The notes below the pieces were generated by a model. It ran no database searches and had not been told where the DNA came from. It saw only the letters and a list, made by a program, of their open reading frames with translations. A stretch of 64,000 nt of DNA from CBDDBU01 sp965226045. Lineage in GTDB: Bacteria > Pseudomonadota > Alphaproteobacteria > VGEJ01. Of this stretch, positions 1-8,579 are shown one piece after another (position 1 is the first letter of the stretch; every line of letters begins with the position of its first letter). A program made the position numbers and the translations under genes. The DNA lies in assembly GCA_965226045.1 (NCBI GenBank), contig CBDDBU010000017.1:12788-76787 (forward strand), read 5' to 3'.

Positions 1-1
1 C

Positions 2-235
2 CGTGGCTACTCGCCGTTCAGTTCTGATCAGAATCACCTACACCACATACTGACGCGGTGGATGCCGTGGCGATGGGGCCTGCCGCTGTACCTCAGCTTG
101 GTCGGTGTGCCGAGTCTGCTGGCCCATTGGCTGCCGAGCCTGACGCTAGCGTGGGCGTTGGCGGCGCTTCTGATCTACGGCGTGTTGCTGGGCCGGGCCG
201 GTCAGCCCCTGGGTCAGCGTGTGCCAAGCACCTGA
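2..235 (+). CDS. WecA/MraY-family glycosyl-1-phosphate transferase, C-terminal part (cut by window edge)
   Basis: An open frame runs in from the left edge and ends at TGA 233-235, giving 77 visible residues. It opens with RGYSPFSSDQNHLHH, which matches the cytoplasmic His-rich loop (DxNHLHH) near the C-terminus of WecA-type polyprenyl-phosphate GlcNAc-1-phosphate transferases. Two hydrophobic stretches rich in Leu, Ala and Trp follow, consistent with the last membrane helices. Such enzymes load a sugar phosphate on undecaprenyl phosphate to start O-antigen or other surface glycans, which fits the sugar-modifying genes 3 kb downstream. The start and most of the protein lie outside the window, so subfamily and substrate are not resolvable. 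Confidence 0.7.
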   Translation, partial: RGYSPFSSDQNHLHHILTRWMPWRWGLPLYLSLVGVPSLLAHWLPSLTLAWALAALLIYGVLLGRAGQPLGQRVPST

Positions 236-314
236 CCCGCCGCCGTTGGACCAAGAGCCGGCCTGGGTCGATGGACTGGCGCATGCCGGTTGAGGCGGCG
301 ATCCGGAGCGCCGG

Positions 315-2922
315 ATGAGCCCGACCGCTTCGGGCGGCATCTCGTATCGACAGATCGTGGGGATCGCGCTTGGCCTGGTGCTGGTTGCCGGCGCGGCCTT
401 CGTCGCGCTCTTGGTTGCCTTCGAGAGCGTTGAATCGGAACGCGGTCGCGATATCCAACTGAACTATGGCGAGCTCCAGCTCAGCACGGTACGCGCCGCC
501 GCCCTTGACGCGGAGCGACTGCCGAGGGCCGATGACGCGGAGACGCGTGATCGCCTGGCCACGCGGATCGAGGCGGCGGCGGATTCGATCGAGACGGTTC
601 AGCGCGCGGTCCTCGGCAACAGCGCGGCGGGGGCCGCGTTGGGGCAGGCGACAGCGGCCTACGTCTCGGCGCTGCGCGCGTTGGCGGATGCGGCGCCGGG
701 CGCGACGGGTGAGGATGAAACGCTCGCCGCGATCCTCACGGCCGCCACCGGGGCGCTGCGGGTGGACCTCGAGGGATTGGCGGCTCGTCTCCGCCTCGAG
801 CGCGACCTGGCCAGAGAGCAAGGCCAGCGCCTTCGTATGGCGCTGCTGATCGTGGTCATTGTCGCGGTCGGAGCCGGCCTGATCTTCATGTACCGCCGTC
901 GCCTTCATCACGGCGCGGTGGTCCGCGATCTGGCGCCGGCTGATGACTCCACGGTGGCCAATCCCCTAACGCAGGCCATCGAGAGCATGAGCGAGGGGGT
1001 CGCGCTCTATGACAGCACCGACGGGCTCGTCCTGTGCAATAACCTGTATCGTGAGCAATTCGCCGAGGCCGGCGTCGAGTTGGTCCCGGGAATGTCGTTC
1101 GAGACCATCTTGCGCGAGGCCGTCGGCCGCGGGCTGGTCGCCGATCTTGGCGATGATCCGGAGGCGTGGATCGCGATGCGACTGGCGCACCACGGCGACC
1201 CGCGTGGCCCGATCAGGGTGTATCTGGCCGACGGCCGCTGCCTGCAAATCGGCGAGTACCAGACCGGCGATGGCGGCATCGTCTCGATCCAGACCGACAT
1301 CACCGAGATGGAGCGCCGCGAGGCCGCCCGCCAGGCGCGCGAGGAGATCGCACGCTCGATCGTCGACAGCGTGTTCGACGGCATCGTCACCTTCGATTCC
1401 GATTTCCAGCTCGAGACCCTGAACCCCGCCGCCGAGGAGATGTTCGGCGTCGGCGCCGACGAGGTCCGGGGCGAGTCGTTCCTGCGGCTGATCGCCGAAT
1501 CGTTTCATGACGAGTATCGGCAGGTGCTCGGCCAGGCTTTCGAGACCGGGCGATGACCGCTGCTCGACGGCATTCGGCAGATCGAGGGTCGGCGCGCGGA
1601 TGGTCGTACCTTCCCACTGGAGATCGCGCTGGGTGAGTTGGGCGGCACCTGGACGCTGCCCGAGCGTCGCCGCACCCACCGGCGGGTTTTCATCGCCACC
1701 ACCCGCGACATCAGCACCCAAACGAAACTCGCGCGCCAGATTCCGCAGGCGCAGAAAATGGAGGCGATCGGCACTCGCGCGCCAGATTCCGCAGGCGCAG
1801 AAAATGGAGGCGATCGGCACTCTGGCGGGCGGCATCGCCCATGACTTCAACAATATTCTGTCGATCAGCCTCGGCTACGCGAGCCTCGCGCTCGATCGGG
1901 CGCGCCTGCCCGACGATCGAGAGCAACTGGAGATGGTGGTGCAAGTGGGTCGACGAGCGCGCGATCTGATCGACCAAATCCTGACCTTTAGTCACCGCAG
2001 CGAACACGAGAAGGTGCCGGCCGACCTAAGCCTGGTCGCCAGCGAAGTGCTCAAGCTGATCCGCTCGACATTGCCCTCGACCATCGAGATCCGCCAGAAG
2101 CTCGGCGCCGATGCGGCGCCGGTGCTGGCGGACGCCTCGCAGATACACCAGGTCGTTATGAACCTGTGCGTTAACGCGAGCCAGGCGATGGAAGCCAAGG
2201 GCGGTCTTCTGGAGGTAAGCCTGGCGCGCATGGTCGTCGACGAGGAGGCGGCTCGGCGCCACGGCAACATCCGGCCGGGCGTCTACCACCGGCTCGCCAT
2301 CCGCGACACCGGGCACGGCATCGAGCGCGCGGTGCTGGAGCGGATATTCGAGCCGTTTTTCACTACCAAGGATGTAGGCAAGGGCACCGGCCTCGGGCTT
2401 GCGGTCGCCCACGGCATCATCAGCGATCACGGTGGGACCATCACGGTCGACAGCGCGCCAGGCGCGGGCACCACGTTCGCGATTCTGTTGCCGGAGCACG
2501 AGGGGCCATTGCCGACGGCCAGCGAGCGGGGCGGGCGTGAGGCGATGAAGCACGGGCCGGCGCACATCATGTTTGTCGATGACGAAGCTGCGCTGGTCCG
2601 TATGGCGGACCAGGTCCTGACCGGGCTCGGCTACACGGTGACCGGCGAGACCGAGAGCGTCGCGGCGTTGGCGCGCTTTCGTGGCGATCCCCACGCCTAT
2701 GATCTGGTGGTGACGGATCAGACGATGCCGGGTTTGACCGGCGACGCGCTGGTGCGCGAGTTGCGCCGCTGCCGCGAGGACATTCCAGTCATCGTATGCA
2801 CCGGCCTCGGCCACCATTTCACGGCGGCCATGGCCGACGAATTGGGCCTGACCGGCCACATCCGCAAGCCCCTGCTGCCCGATGAGCTGGGCCGTGTTGT
2901 CGGCCAGGCCTTGAACCGCTAA
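315..2922 (+). pseudogene. Hybrid sensor histidine kinase, broken by an in-frame stop and a 46-bp duplication
   Basis: Reading from ATG 315: membrane helix (about residues 13-35), about 140-residue periplasmic segment, second helix (about 174-196), a PAS_7-like domain (about 215-330), then a second PAS. This frame stops at TGA 1554-1556, but the same frame continues after the stop with good PAS sequence (RRADGRTFPLEIALGEL). A 46-bp tandem duplication at 1727-1818 then shifts the frame just before the H-box (AGGIAHDFNN). Past it, HisKA, N-box (VVMNLCVNAS), G1 (DTGHGI), F-box (FEPFFTTK), G2 (GKGTGLGLA) and a receiver domain (VVTDQTMPG phospho-Asp) are intact to 2922. No full-length kinase can be made; a separate soluble HisKA-HATPase-REC product could start internally. 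No dedicated response regulator gene is adjacent. Confidence 0.85.
1727..1818 (+). repeat. 46-bp perfect tandem duplication (2 copies) inside the kinase
   Basis: The unit starting ACTCGCGCGCCAGATTCC at 1727 recurs exactly at 1773, and its first four bases recur again at 1819. The period of 46 is not a multiple of three, so the second copy shifts the frame; deleting one copy rejoins the PAS frame to the HisKA frame. Typical replication-slippage product, or an assembly artefact. Confidence 0.95.
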
Positions 2923-2940
2923 AGGCCGCGTCCACACGCT

Positions 2941-2969
2941 TTGCCCCACCCCACGATTGTGCCTATGTT
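2941..2969 (+). promoter_or_regulatory. Candidate sigma-70 promoter for tRNA-Gln
   Basis: TTGCCC at 2941-2946 and TATGTT at 2964-2969 are separated by exactly 17 bases, and the mature tRNA starts 13 bases after the -10. Spacing and position are right, but both hexamers are imperfect. Confidence 0.45.
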
Positions 2970-2981
2970 CGCGCGTGCCGG

Positions 2982-3056
2982 TGGGGCGTAGCCAAGTGGT
3001 AAGGCACCGGTTTTTGGTACCGGCATTCGCAGGTTCGAACCCTGCCGCCCCAGCCA
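2982..3056 (+). tRNA. tRNA-Gln (anticodon UUG)
   Basis: A 75-nt cloverleaf folds with acceptor stem TGGGGCG/CGCCCCA, D stem GCC/GGC, anticodon stem CCGGT/ACCGG around loop TTTTGGT (anticodon TTG), and T arm GCAGG-TTCGAAC-CCTGC. The discriminator is G3053 and the CCA end is encoded (3054-3056). It reads the CAA glutamine codon. It lies in the gap between the broken kinase and the sugar cassette; no integrase or duplicated tRNA end is visible, so there is no sign that it serves as an attachment site. Confidence 0.95.
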
Positions 3057-3176
3057 GCCCTGTCATTGGACGAAGAGCGGCCGTCGGGCCGGCCGTGTCT
3101 CGCCCCGTGCCCCCGGCAGCCGGTAAGCGTACAACCGGGCCAGTCTGACCGCATCCTCTAAGGAGCACTTCCGAAC

Positions 3177-4166
3177 ATGACACCGTCACTCCGTGTGGGC
3201 GTTTTGGGCGCCGGTTACTGGGGCCGCAATCTAGTGCGAAACTTCGCCTCGCTTGGTGCGCTCGGTGCGATCTGCGATGTCGACCCCGCCGTGCACGAGG
3301 ACATGGCCGCGAATTATCCCGGCGCCGCTAGGTACACCACCGTCGACGAGTTCCTCGATGCGGCGCACATTGACGCGGTCGTGATCGCGACGCCCGCGGC
3401 CACCCACGCGGCGTTGGCGCGGCAAGCACTGGCGGCCGGCAAGCATGTCTTTGTCGAGAAGCCGCTCGCCCTGACCGCGGCGGAAGCCGACGGTGTGCGC
3501 GAACAGCTCGCCCGGACCGATCGCCAGCTCATGGTGGGGCACGTGCTGCTGTATCATCCGGCCTTTGAGGCGCTCGAGCGCGCGGTCCGCGATGGCCAGC
3601 TCGGTGAACTTCGTTACATGTACTCGAACCGTCTCTCCCTGGGGCGCATTCGACGCGAGGAGAACTCCCTGTGGTCGTTCGCGCCGCACGACATCGCCAT
3701 GTACCTCGAACTCGTCGGGCGGATGCCGACGCGGGTCGCCGCCAACGGGAGCGCGTACCTCAGCCCCGGGGTCGCCGATTCCAGCGTCTCATACATGAAG
3801 TTCGGCGACGACATCGAGGCGCACATCTTCGTTTCCTGGCTCCACCCGTTCAAAGACCATCGGTTGGTCGTGATCGGCAGTGACGGCATGATCGTCTTCA
3901 ACGATGCTGCCGAGGGGGATGACAAGCTCCTCCTTTATCCGCACACCGCCCGGTGGGAGGACGATGTGCCCGTCGTGCTCAAGGCCCCCGCCGAGCCGAT
4001 CGCCTATGAGCGTGGCGAGCCGCTGCGCCGCGAGTGCGAGCATTTTATCCGTTGCATCCGCGACAACCAGCCGCCGCGCAGTGGAATCGAGGAGGGTTAC
4101 CGGGTGCTCCAGGTCCTCGACGCCTGTCAGCGCTCCATGGCGACAGGCGTGGCCGTCGAGTTGTAG
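3177..4166 (+). CDS. Gfo/Idh/MocA-family NAD(P)-dependent sugar dehydrogenase
   Basis: This 329-residue protein has the N-terminal Rossmann motif GVLGAGYWG (about residues 8-16) and the family signature EKPLAL with the active-site Lys at about 95, followed by the C-terminal alpha/beta substrate domain, so it is full length. The GYWGRNLVRNF start resembles the subgroup acting on nucleotide-activated sugars such as UDP-GlcNAc (3-dehydrogenases of the WlbA type), but the substrate cannot be fixed from sequence. AAGGAG lies 11 bases before ATG 3177. It is the first gene of a plus-strand cassette with heptose genes and ends just before the truncated kinase, so the deletion that removed the kinase start may have brought it into this position. 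Confidence 0.85.
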   Translation: MTPSLRVGVLGAGYWGRNLVRNFASLGALGAICDVDPAVHEDMAANYPGAARYTTVDEFLDAAHIDAVVIATPAATHAALARQALAAGKHVFVEKPLALTAAEADGVREQLARTDRQLMVGHVLLYHPAFEALERAVRDGQLGELRYMYSNRLSLGRIRREENSLWSFAPHDIAMYLELVGRMPTRVAANGSAYLSPGVADSSVSYMKFGDDIEAHIFVSWLHPFKDHRLVVIGSDGMIVFNDAAEGDDKLLLYPHTARWEDDVPVVLKAPAEPIAYERGEPLRRECEHFIRCIRDNQPPRSGIEEGYRVLQVLDACQRSMATGVAVEL

Positions 4167-4756
4167 GTGGCATCGGACCTAGTGGTGGCTGGCTACCAGC
4201 GGCGGACGAGGCAAGCGCCAACCCGTGCGGCAACCAGCGGAAAAACGAGTATGGTTGGTACGAGCGGATCATCGTTAACCCGCTCCGAATAAAGAACTGG
4301 ATGCTCTCCGAGCTGGAGAGCTCGTTGCTCCTTTTCTACACCGGCATATCGCGCGACTCCTCGGCGATCATCCAGGAGCAGGTTGGCAACGCTCGGCGGC
4401 AGAACACCGATTCGATCGAGGCCATGCACGAGCTGAAGCGGGAGGCCGAGCACATGAAGGAATGCCTGCTCAAGGGCGACATCCCTGGTTTCGCGCGATA
4501 CCTGGGGCGGAGCTTGGAAGCCAAGAAACGAATGTCCCACAAGATCTCGAACGCGGCGCTCTATCGGGTGATGGATCGGGCGCGCGCCGCCGGCGCCATC
4601 GCCGGCAAAGTTTCAGGCGCGGGTGGTGGTGGCTTCATCACGTTCGTCGTCGATCCGCCCCGACGACCCGCCGCTGTCCGCGCCCTCGAACAAGAAAGCG
4701 GCCGGGTGACATCGGCTCAGGTCACCAAGCTCGGCACCCAAGGCTGGAGAGTGTAG
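4167..4756 (+). pseudogene. hddA: Truncated D-glycero-D-manno-heptose 7-phosphate kinase (GHMP kinase), C-terminal part
   Basis: From about 4244 the frame reads NEYGWYERIIVNPLRIKNW and continues through the GHMP C-terminal domain with LLLFYTGISRDSSAII and the third GHMP motif KVSGAGGGGF, ending at 4756 one base before gmhA. Full-length HddA kinases are about 330-350 residues; here only about 170 are recognisable and the N-terminal half with the ATP-binding GLGSSS-type loop is missing. Upstream (4167-4243) the frame holds only a doubtful GIGPSGGW that might be a relic of that loop. The piece cannot bind ATP on its own, so it is read as a remnant left by a deletion. The frame also stays open upstream over the end of the dehydrogenase gene, which is probably fortuitous. 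Confidence 0.75.
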
Positions 4757-5341
4757 ATGCGTCAACTCATCCTCGACGAGGTCATCAAGACCCAGGAACT
4801 GCTGGCGGAGCTCTTAGCCTCGGAGGCATTGCTCCAGGCGTTCGAGCGCGCCGCGCGCCTGGGCATCGAGGCTCTCGAGAACGGTCGCAAGATCATGTTC
4901 TGCGGCAACGGAGGGAGCGCCGCCGACTCCCAGCACCTAGCTGCGGAGCTGGTGAGCCGGCTCAACTTCGATCGGCCAGGCCTGGCCGCGCTGGCACTGA
5001 CGACGGACAGCTCGGTCCTCACCGCGATCGGCAACGACTACGGCTACGAGAGGATCTTCGCGCGCCAGGTCGAGGCGATCGCGGACAAGGGCGACGTTCT
5101 TGTTGCGATCTCTACCTCGGGACGTTCAAGGAACATCATCGAGGCGCTCAAGACAGCGGCGAGCCGAGGCGTCATCCGAATCGGCCTGACCGGGCGCGAT
5201 GGCCGCGACATGACCGGGCTTTGCGATCAAATGATCAACATTCCCACGAGCGAGACGCAGAAGATCCAGGAAGGTCACATCATCTTCGGCCATATCTTCT
5301 GCGCGCTGATCGAGCGGGCCATGTTTCCGGTCGAGGCTTGA
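4757..5341 (+). CDS. gmhA: Sedoheptulose-7-phosphate isomerase
   Basis: The 194-residue SIS-domain protein carries the GmhA signature CGNGGSAADSQHLAAEL (residues 49-65) and the second phosphate-binding segment AISTSGRSRN, and is full length for the family. It converts sedoheptulose 7-phosphate to D-glycero-D-manno-heptose 7-phosphate, the first step to LPS core or S-layer heptose. Its ATG follows the kinase remnant directly and its TGA overlaps the ATG of the next gene, so the cassette is translationally coupled. The next enzyme, HddA kinase, is broken here and no gmhB phosphatase is in the window. Confidence 0.93.
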   Translation: MRQLILDEVIKTQELLAELLASEALLQAFERAARLGIEALENGRKIMFCGNGGSAADSQHLAAELVSRLNFDRPGLAALALTTDSSVLTAIGNDYGYERIFARQVEAIADKGDVLVAISTSGRSRNIIEALKTAASRGVIRIGLTGRDGRDMTGLCDQMINIPTSETQKIQEGHIIFGHIFCALIERAMFPVEA

Positions 5342-6015
5342 TGCAGGCCATCGTACTCGCGGGTGGCGCAGGCGCCAGGCTGCGGCAGGTGCTGGGCGAT
5401 ACCCCTACACCAATGGCCCCGGTTTGCGGCCGCCCGTTCCTGACCTACATTCTCGACAACTTGATCAGCCACGGCTGTCAGCGAGTCTGGCTCTCGGTGG
5501 GGGTCGGTCAAGAGGTCGTGATCGATTATTTCGGCACCGCATACGGCTCCCTACCGATCGAGTACGTGATCGAGGATGCGCCACTCGGAACCGGCGGCGC
5601 GCTCGCGCGCGCTGTCGCCGCCGTGGACGAACTGCCCGTTCTCGCGCTCAACGGTGACACCTTTTCCGAGATCGACTATCACGAGATGCTCGAAGCTCAC
5701 CGTTCGGCCGAGAGCCCGCTGACCATCGCCATGCGCCGGGTCGAGGACGCCGGACGTTACGGCTGCATCGAACTCGAAAACAGCCGCATCGTGGGGTTTG
5801 GAGCCGACGGTGCCGCCGGCTCGGAGTTGATCAATATCGGCACCTACGTGGTCGGAAAGCGCCTTTTCGCCGGCTGGCCCGAGTCTTTCTCTTTTGAGGA
5901 CGATTTTCTGCCAGCCGAGGCGGCACGCTTGCGGCCGCTCGCCTATCTCACCGATGGTTGGTTCATCGATATCGGGATGCCGGAGGATTATCAGGCGGCC
6001 CAACGCGCCTGCTGA
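5341..6015 (+). CDS. hddC: Heptose-1-phosphate guanylyltransferase-like nucleotidyltransferase
   Basis: The start ATG 5341 overlaps the gmhA stop (TGATG). The 224-residue product opens with the sugar nucleotidyltransferase loop LAGGAGARLRQVLGD and continues to PMAPVCGRPFLTYILDNL, with the metal-site region LNGDTF further on. Position after gmhA and length suggest HddC, which makes GDP-D-glycero-D-manno-heptose. In the signature PKPMAPV the conserved lysine, which helps bind and activate the triphosphate, is replaced by threonine (codon ACA, one base from AAA). That may cripple the enzyme and fits the loss of the kinase upstream. An alternative is a general mannose/glucose-1-phosphate nucleotidyltransferase. 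Confidence 0.75.
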   Translation: MQAIVLAGGAGARLRQVLGDTPTPMAPVCGRPFLTYILDNLISHGCQRVWLSVGVGQEVVIDYFGTAYGSLPIEYVIEDAPLGTGGALARAVAAVDELPVLALNGDTFSEIDYHEMLEAHRSAESPLTIAMRRVEDAGRYGCIELENSRIVGFGADGAAGSELINIGTYVVGKRLFAGWPESFSFEDDFLPAEAARLRPLAYLTDGWFIDIGMPEDYQAAQRAC

Positions 6016-6131
6016 TGTTTCTCGCCCTGGATACCCTCAAGAGTGCGTTTTGAAACGATAGCGTGATCCGCCGCGTCGGCCCTCGATAGGCACGGGCCTC
6101 GCCAACGCAGGCATGGTGCGGCAGCGGAAGG

Positions 6132-6161
6132 CGGCGGTTCCTCCACTGGAACCGCCGTTTT
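6132..6161 (+). terminator. Intrinsic terminator of the sugar cassette
   Basis: A perfect 10-bp stem CGGCGGTTCC / GGAACCGCCG with loop TCCACT spans 6132-6157 and is followed by TTTT (6158-6161). It sits between the cassette end (6015) and the convergent efflux gene end (6166). Confidence 0.8.
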
Positions 6162-6165
6162 CGCG

Positions 6166-7386
6166 TCAGTCGCTCCGCCGGTCGCCACCGAGCCCGCTGA
6201 CCAACAGCGCGATCAGGGAGAAACCGGCGACGACGAGGGCTGGCGGCCAGCTCGATCCGTCGTGCAACGCCGTGACGGCAAGCGCGCCCAGCGCCGCCCC
6301 GCCCATCTCAAGGGCTCCGAGCATCGCCGCCGCGACGCCGCGTCCGCCGGGCGCGGCAGCCAGCGCCACCACCGGTCCGGCCGCGAAGGTGAACCCGAGA
6401 CCAAAAGCGTAGACCGACATGGTGGCTGTGATCGCCGTCGCGGTTTCCAGCCCGGCGAGGAGTACGAGTGGAAAGCCGAGGCCGCCGAGGAGGGCGAAAC
6501 CTAGCCCCACCCGGACCATGCGATCGACGCCGAGTCGCGCGACGCCACGGTTGGCGCCGAAGCTGCCGACGAAGAACGCTACCACGATGACTGCCTGGTA
6601 GTAGCCGAAATCCTGGGTTCGCACGCCGAGGCGGTCGATGAGGATGAACGGCGCCGCCGTGATGAACGCGAACAGGGCCCCCAGCGTCGCACCGAGGACC
6701 AGCGCGGTGACGAGATAGCGCCGCGGTCGAAACAACGTCCCGTAGTCGGTCAATAGGCGTCGCGGACGCATCGCGGCACGGTCGGGCACCGTTGTTTCAG
6801 GGAGAAACCGGGCCACCAGCGCGACGACGACGCCGGCAACCAAGGCTAGGAGAAAGAAGTTAGCGCGCCAGCCCTGCCAGACATGGATGTAGCCGCCGAT
6901 GATCGGCCCGACCGCCGGGGCCAGCGCCACGGTCATGCCATAGGCCGCGAGCACGCGAACCCCGCCTTCGTCGTCATACAGGTCGCGGATGACGGCCAGC
7001 GCCACCACCGCTTCGGTGGCGGCGGCTATACCCTGGAGGGTCCGTGCGACGATCAGCATCTCGATCGATGAGGCCAGTGCGCAGCCCAGACTGGTCAGCA
7101 CGAAGGCGAGCATCCCCGCCAACAGCACTGGCCGCCGCCCAAAACGATCGGAGAGTGGCCCGTAAATCAACTGCGCGGCGGCAAAGCCGAGGAGGTTAAG
7201 ACTGAGCGTGAGTTGCACCGACTCGGCGTCGGTGCCGAAGTACGCCGGCAGATGCGGCAGGCTCGGCGTATACAGATCGGTCGAGAGAATGCTGGCGGCG
7301 CTGGCCGAGATCAGCACGGCCGGTATGATCAGCGGCACCCGACGCGGCGCGAGGGTCTCGCTCACGGCGTGGCGTAGGCGGCGCAC
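6166..7386 (-). CDS. Bcr/CflA-family multidrug efflux MFS transporter
   Basis: The 406-residue membrane protein has about twelve hydrophobic helices and the Bcr/CflA features STDLYTPSLPHL in helix 1 and GPLSDRFGRRP (MFS motif A) after helix 2, then motif C-like APAVGPIIGG. Proteins of this family export small hydrophobic drugs by proton antiport across the inner membrane. GTG 7386 gives the longest frame, but GTG at 7365, overlapping the TGA of the upstream gene, is an equally good start and more typical of coupled genes. It is the last gene of a three-gene minus-strand operon with the SGNH protein and the hydrolase; the cargo is unknown. Confidence 0.88.
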   Translation of the reverse strand: MRRLRHAVSETLAPRRVPLIIPAVLISASAASILSTDLYTPSLPHLPAYFGTDAESVQLTLSLNLLGFAAAQLIYGPLSDRFGRRPVLLAGMLAFVLTSLGCALASSIEMLIVARTLQGIAAATEAVVALAVIRDLYDDEGGVRVLAAYGMTVALAPAVGPIIGGYIHVWQGWRANFFLLALVAGVVVALVARFLPETTVPDRAAMRPRRLLTDYGTLFRPRRYLVTALVLGATLGALFAFITAAPFILIDRLGVRTQDFGYYQAVIVVAFFVGSFGANRGVARLGVDRMVRVGLGFALLGGLGFPLVLLAGLETATAITATMSVYAFGLGFTFAAGPVVALAAAPGGRGVAAAMLGALEMGGAALGALAVTALHDGSSWPPALVVAGFSLIALLVSGLGGDRRSD

Positions 7387-8579
7387 AATGGTGCGGCCAG
7401 GGCCTCACCCGCTGCCCGATGACCGGTGGCGTTCCAATGTCCGCCGGCGAAGCTCGGCCCGCCATGGAGATTGATCTGGCGCGTCTCGGCGTAGGCGCGC
7501 AACGGTCCGAGCAAGGAGACATGGCTAATGCCGTTGGCCGTGGCGAAGCGCGCGATGCGGCGATCGGGGTAATCGAGGTCGGTGACCGCCAGCTCGTCCA
7601 TCAACGATGCGCGCACGCGTGCGTCCGGATAGACCTGGATCGGGTTGGTCAGCGTCGCGAGCCACAAGGTGGCGCCGTTCTCGTCGGTGGCGGCCGCGAT
7701 GGCGGCGAACAGGGCCTCGGTCACCTGCCATGCCTGGCGCCAGCGGGGCTCCTCTGGTCGCCGATAGACGCCCTTATCGAGGCTGCCGTTGAGCTGATCA
7801 AAGAGGTCGAGGTCCTTGTACTTGGACCGGTATTTGACGTACCGACGGGCCTGATAAATCACCTGGAAGACGCGCACCCGATTGAAGATCGCACGCTGAA
7901 CGTTGGCCCATAGCTTCCCCACTCCGAACAACGAGGATGTCAGGTTCGACTGGTCGAGCGTCAGAGCACCGTCGCGCAGTTGGAAGAAGGGACGACGCTC
8001 GTGTCCATCCAGAGCCCGGCTATTATTCCAAATATCGTTGCCGGTGAAGACGGCCAACAGCACGACATCGGGCGCGTACTTCCAGACATACCGGTTCAAC
8101 ACCAGGTACTCCTGTGCCGTCCCATAGCCGCTGACCCCGAAGTTGAGCACCTCGGCCGAACGGCCGCTCGTCGCTAGACACTCACCGAGCCGCGCCTCCA
8201 ACACCTTCCAATAGGTCTCGTGGAGGGCGACCTCGCGGCCCTCGGTAAACGAATCCCCGAGCGTAGCAATGCGTACGGTGTTCTTTGGTTTGGCGATTGG
8301 GTGGTCAATGTCGCGAAATCCCTCGGCGTTGATGCTGATCAGCGTTCGTCCCTCGACCGCATAGGTGCCCGTCGTCCCGGCGATGGGCGCCCAGCCCAGT
8401 TCGTCGTGGCGCGCGCCGAACTCAGGGTAGGCGATGCCAAGCACGCGGAAGGCGACCTCGGCCATGACCAGCGCCACCAGGATGCCACCCACGACGAGGG
8501 TGATATTGGCGGGCCAGGCTCGCTTGCGTCGCGGTGGGGTGTCGCGCGTTGGGGCCGGGGCGCCGCCGGTGTTCGTCAC
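7362..8579 (-). CDS. Membrane-anchored SGNH/GDSL-type hydrolase-like protein
   Basis: After a Pro/Arg-rich cytoplasmic head, one membrane helix lies at about residues 24-44; the rest (about 360 residues) should be periplasmic. Block I is LGDSFTEG with the presumed nucleophile Ser110, block II is NFGVSGYGT, block III is FTGNDI, and the end carries GGHWNATGH with the catalytic His; the Asp usually found two to three residues before that His appears to be Gly. Related proteins de-esterify or acetylate surface polysaccharides, but no substrate is evident. It overlaps the upstream hydrolase by ATGA (8576-8579). A decayed homologue with the same GVSGYGT block lies at 58.6-59.7 kb. Confidence 0.75.
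   Translation of the reverse strand: MTNTGGAPAPTRDTPPRRKRAWPANITLVVGGILVALVMAEVAFRVLGIAYPEFGARHDELGWAPIAGTTGTYAVEGRTLISINAEGFRDIDHPIAKPKNTVRIATLGDSFTEGREVALHETYWKVLEARLGECLATSGRSAEVLNFGVSGYGTAQEYLVLNRYVWKYAPDVVLLAVFTGNDIWNNSRALDGHERRPFFQLRDGALTLDQSNLTSSLFGVGKLWANVQRAIFNRVRVFQVIYQARRYVKYRSKYKDLDLFDQLNGSLDKGVYRRPEEPRWRQAWQVTEALFAAIAAATDENGATLWLATLTNPIQVYPDARVRASLMDELAVTDLDYPDRRIARFATANGISHVSLLGPLRAYAETRQINLHGGPSFAGGHWNATGHRAAGEALAAPLCAAYATP

Noticed and set aside
2026..3189. A 387-codon minus-strand frame over the sensor kinase and tRNA
   Set aside because: It crosses the tRNA gene and has no recognisable domain; antisense artefact.
4462..5340. Upstream extension of the nucleotidyltransferase frame through hddA and gmhA
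   Set aside because: The extension is an out-of-frame reading of two recognised genes; real similarity begins at ATG 5341.
2982..6015. Integrative island at tRNA-Gln
   Set aside because: No integrase, no duplicated tRNA 3' end and no composition change; the cassette looks native.
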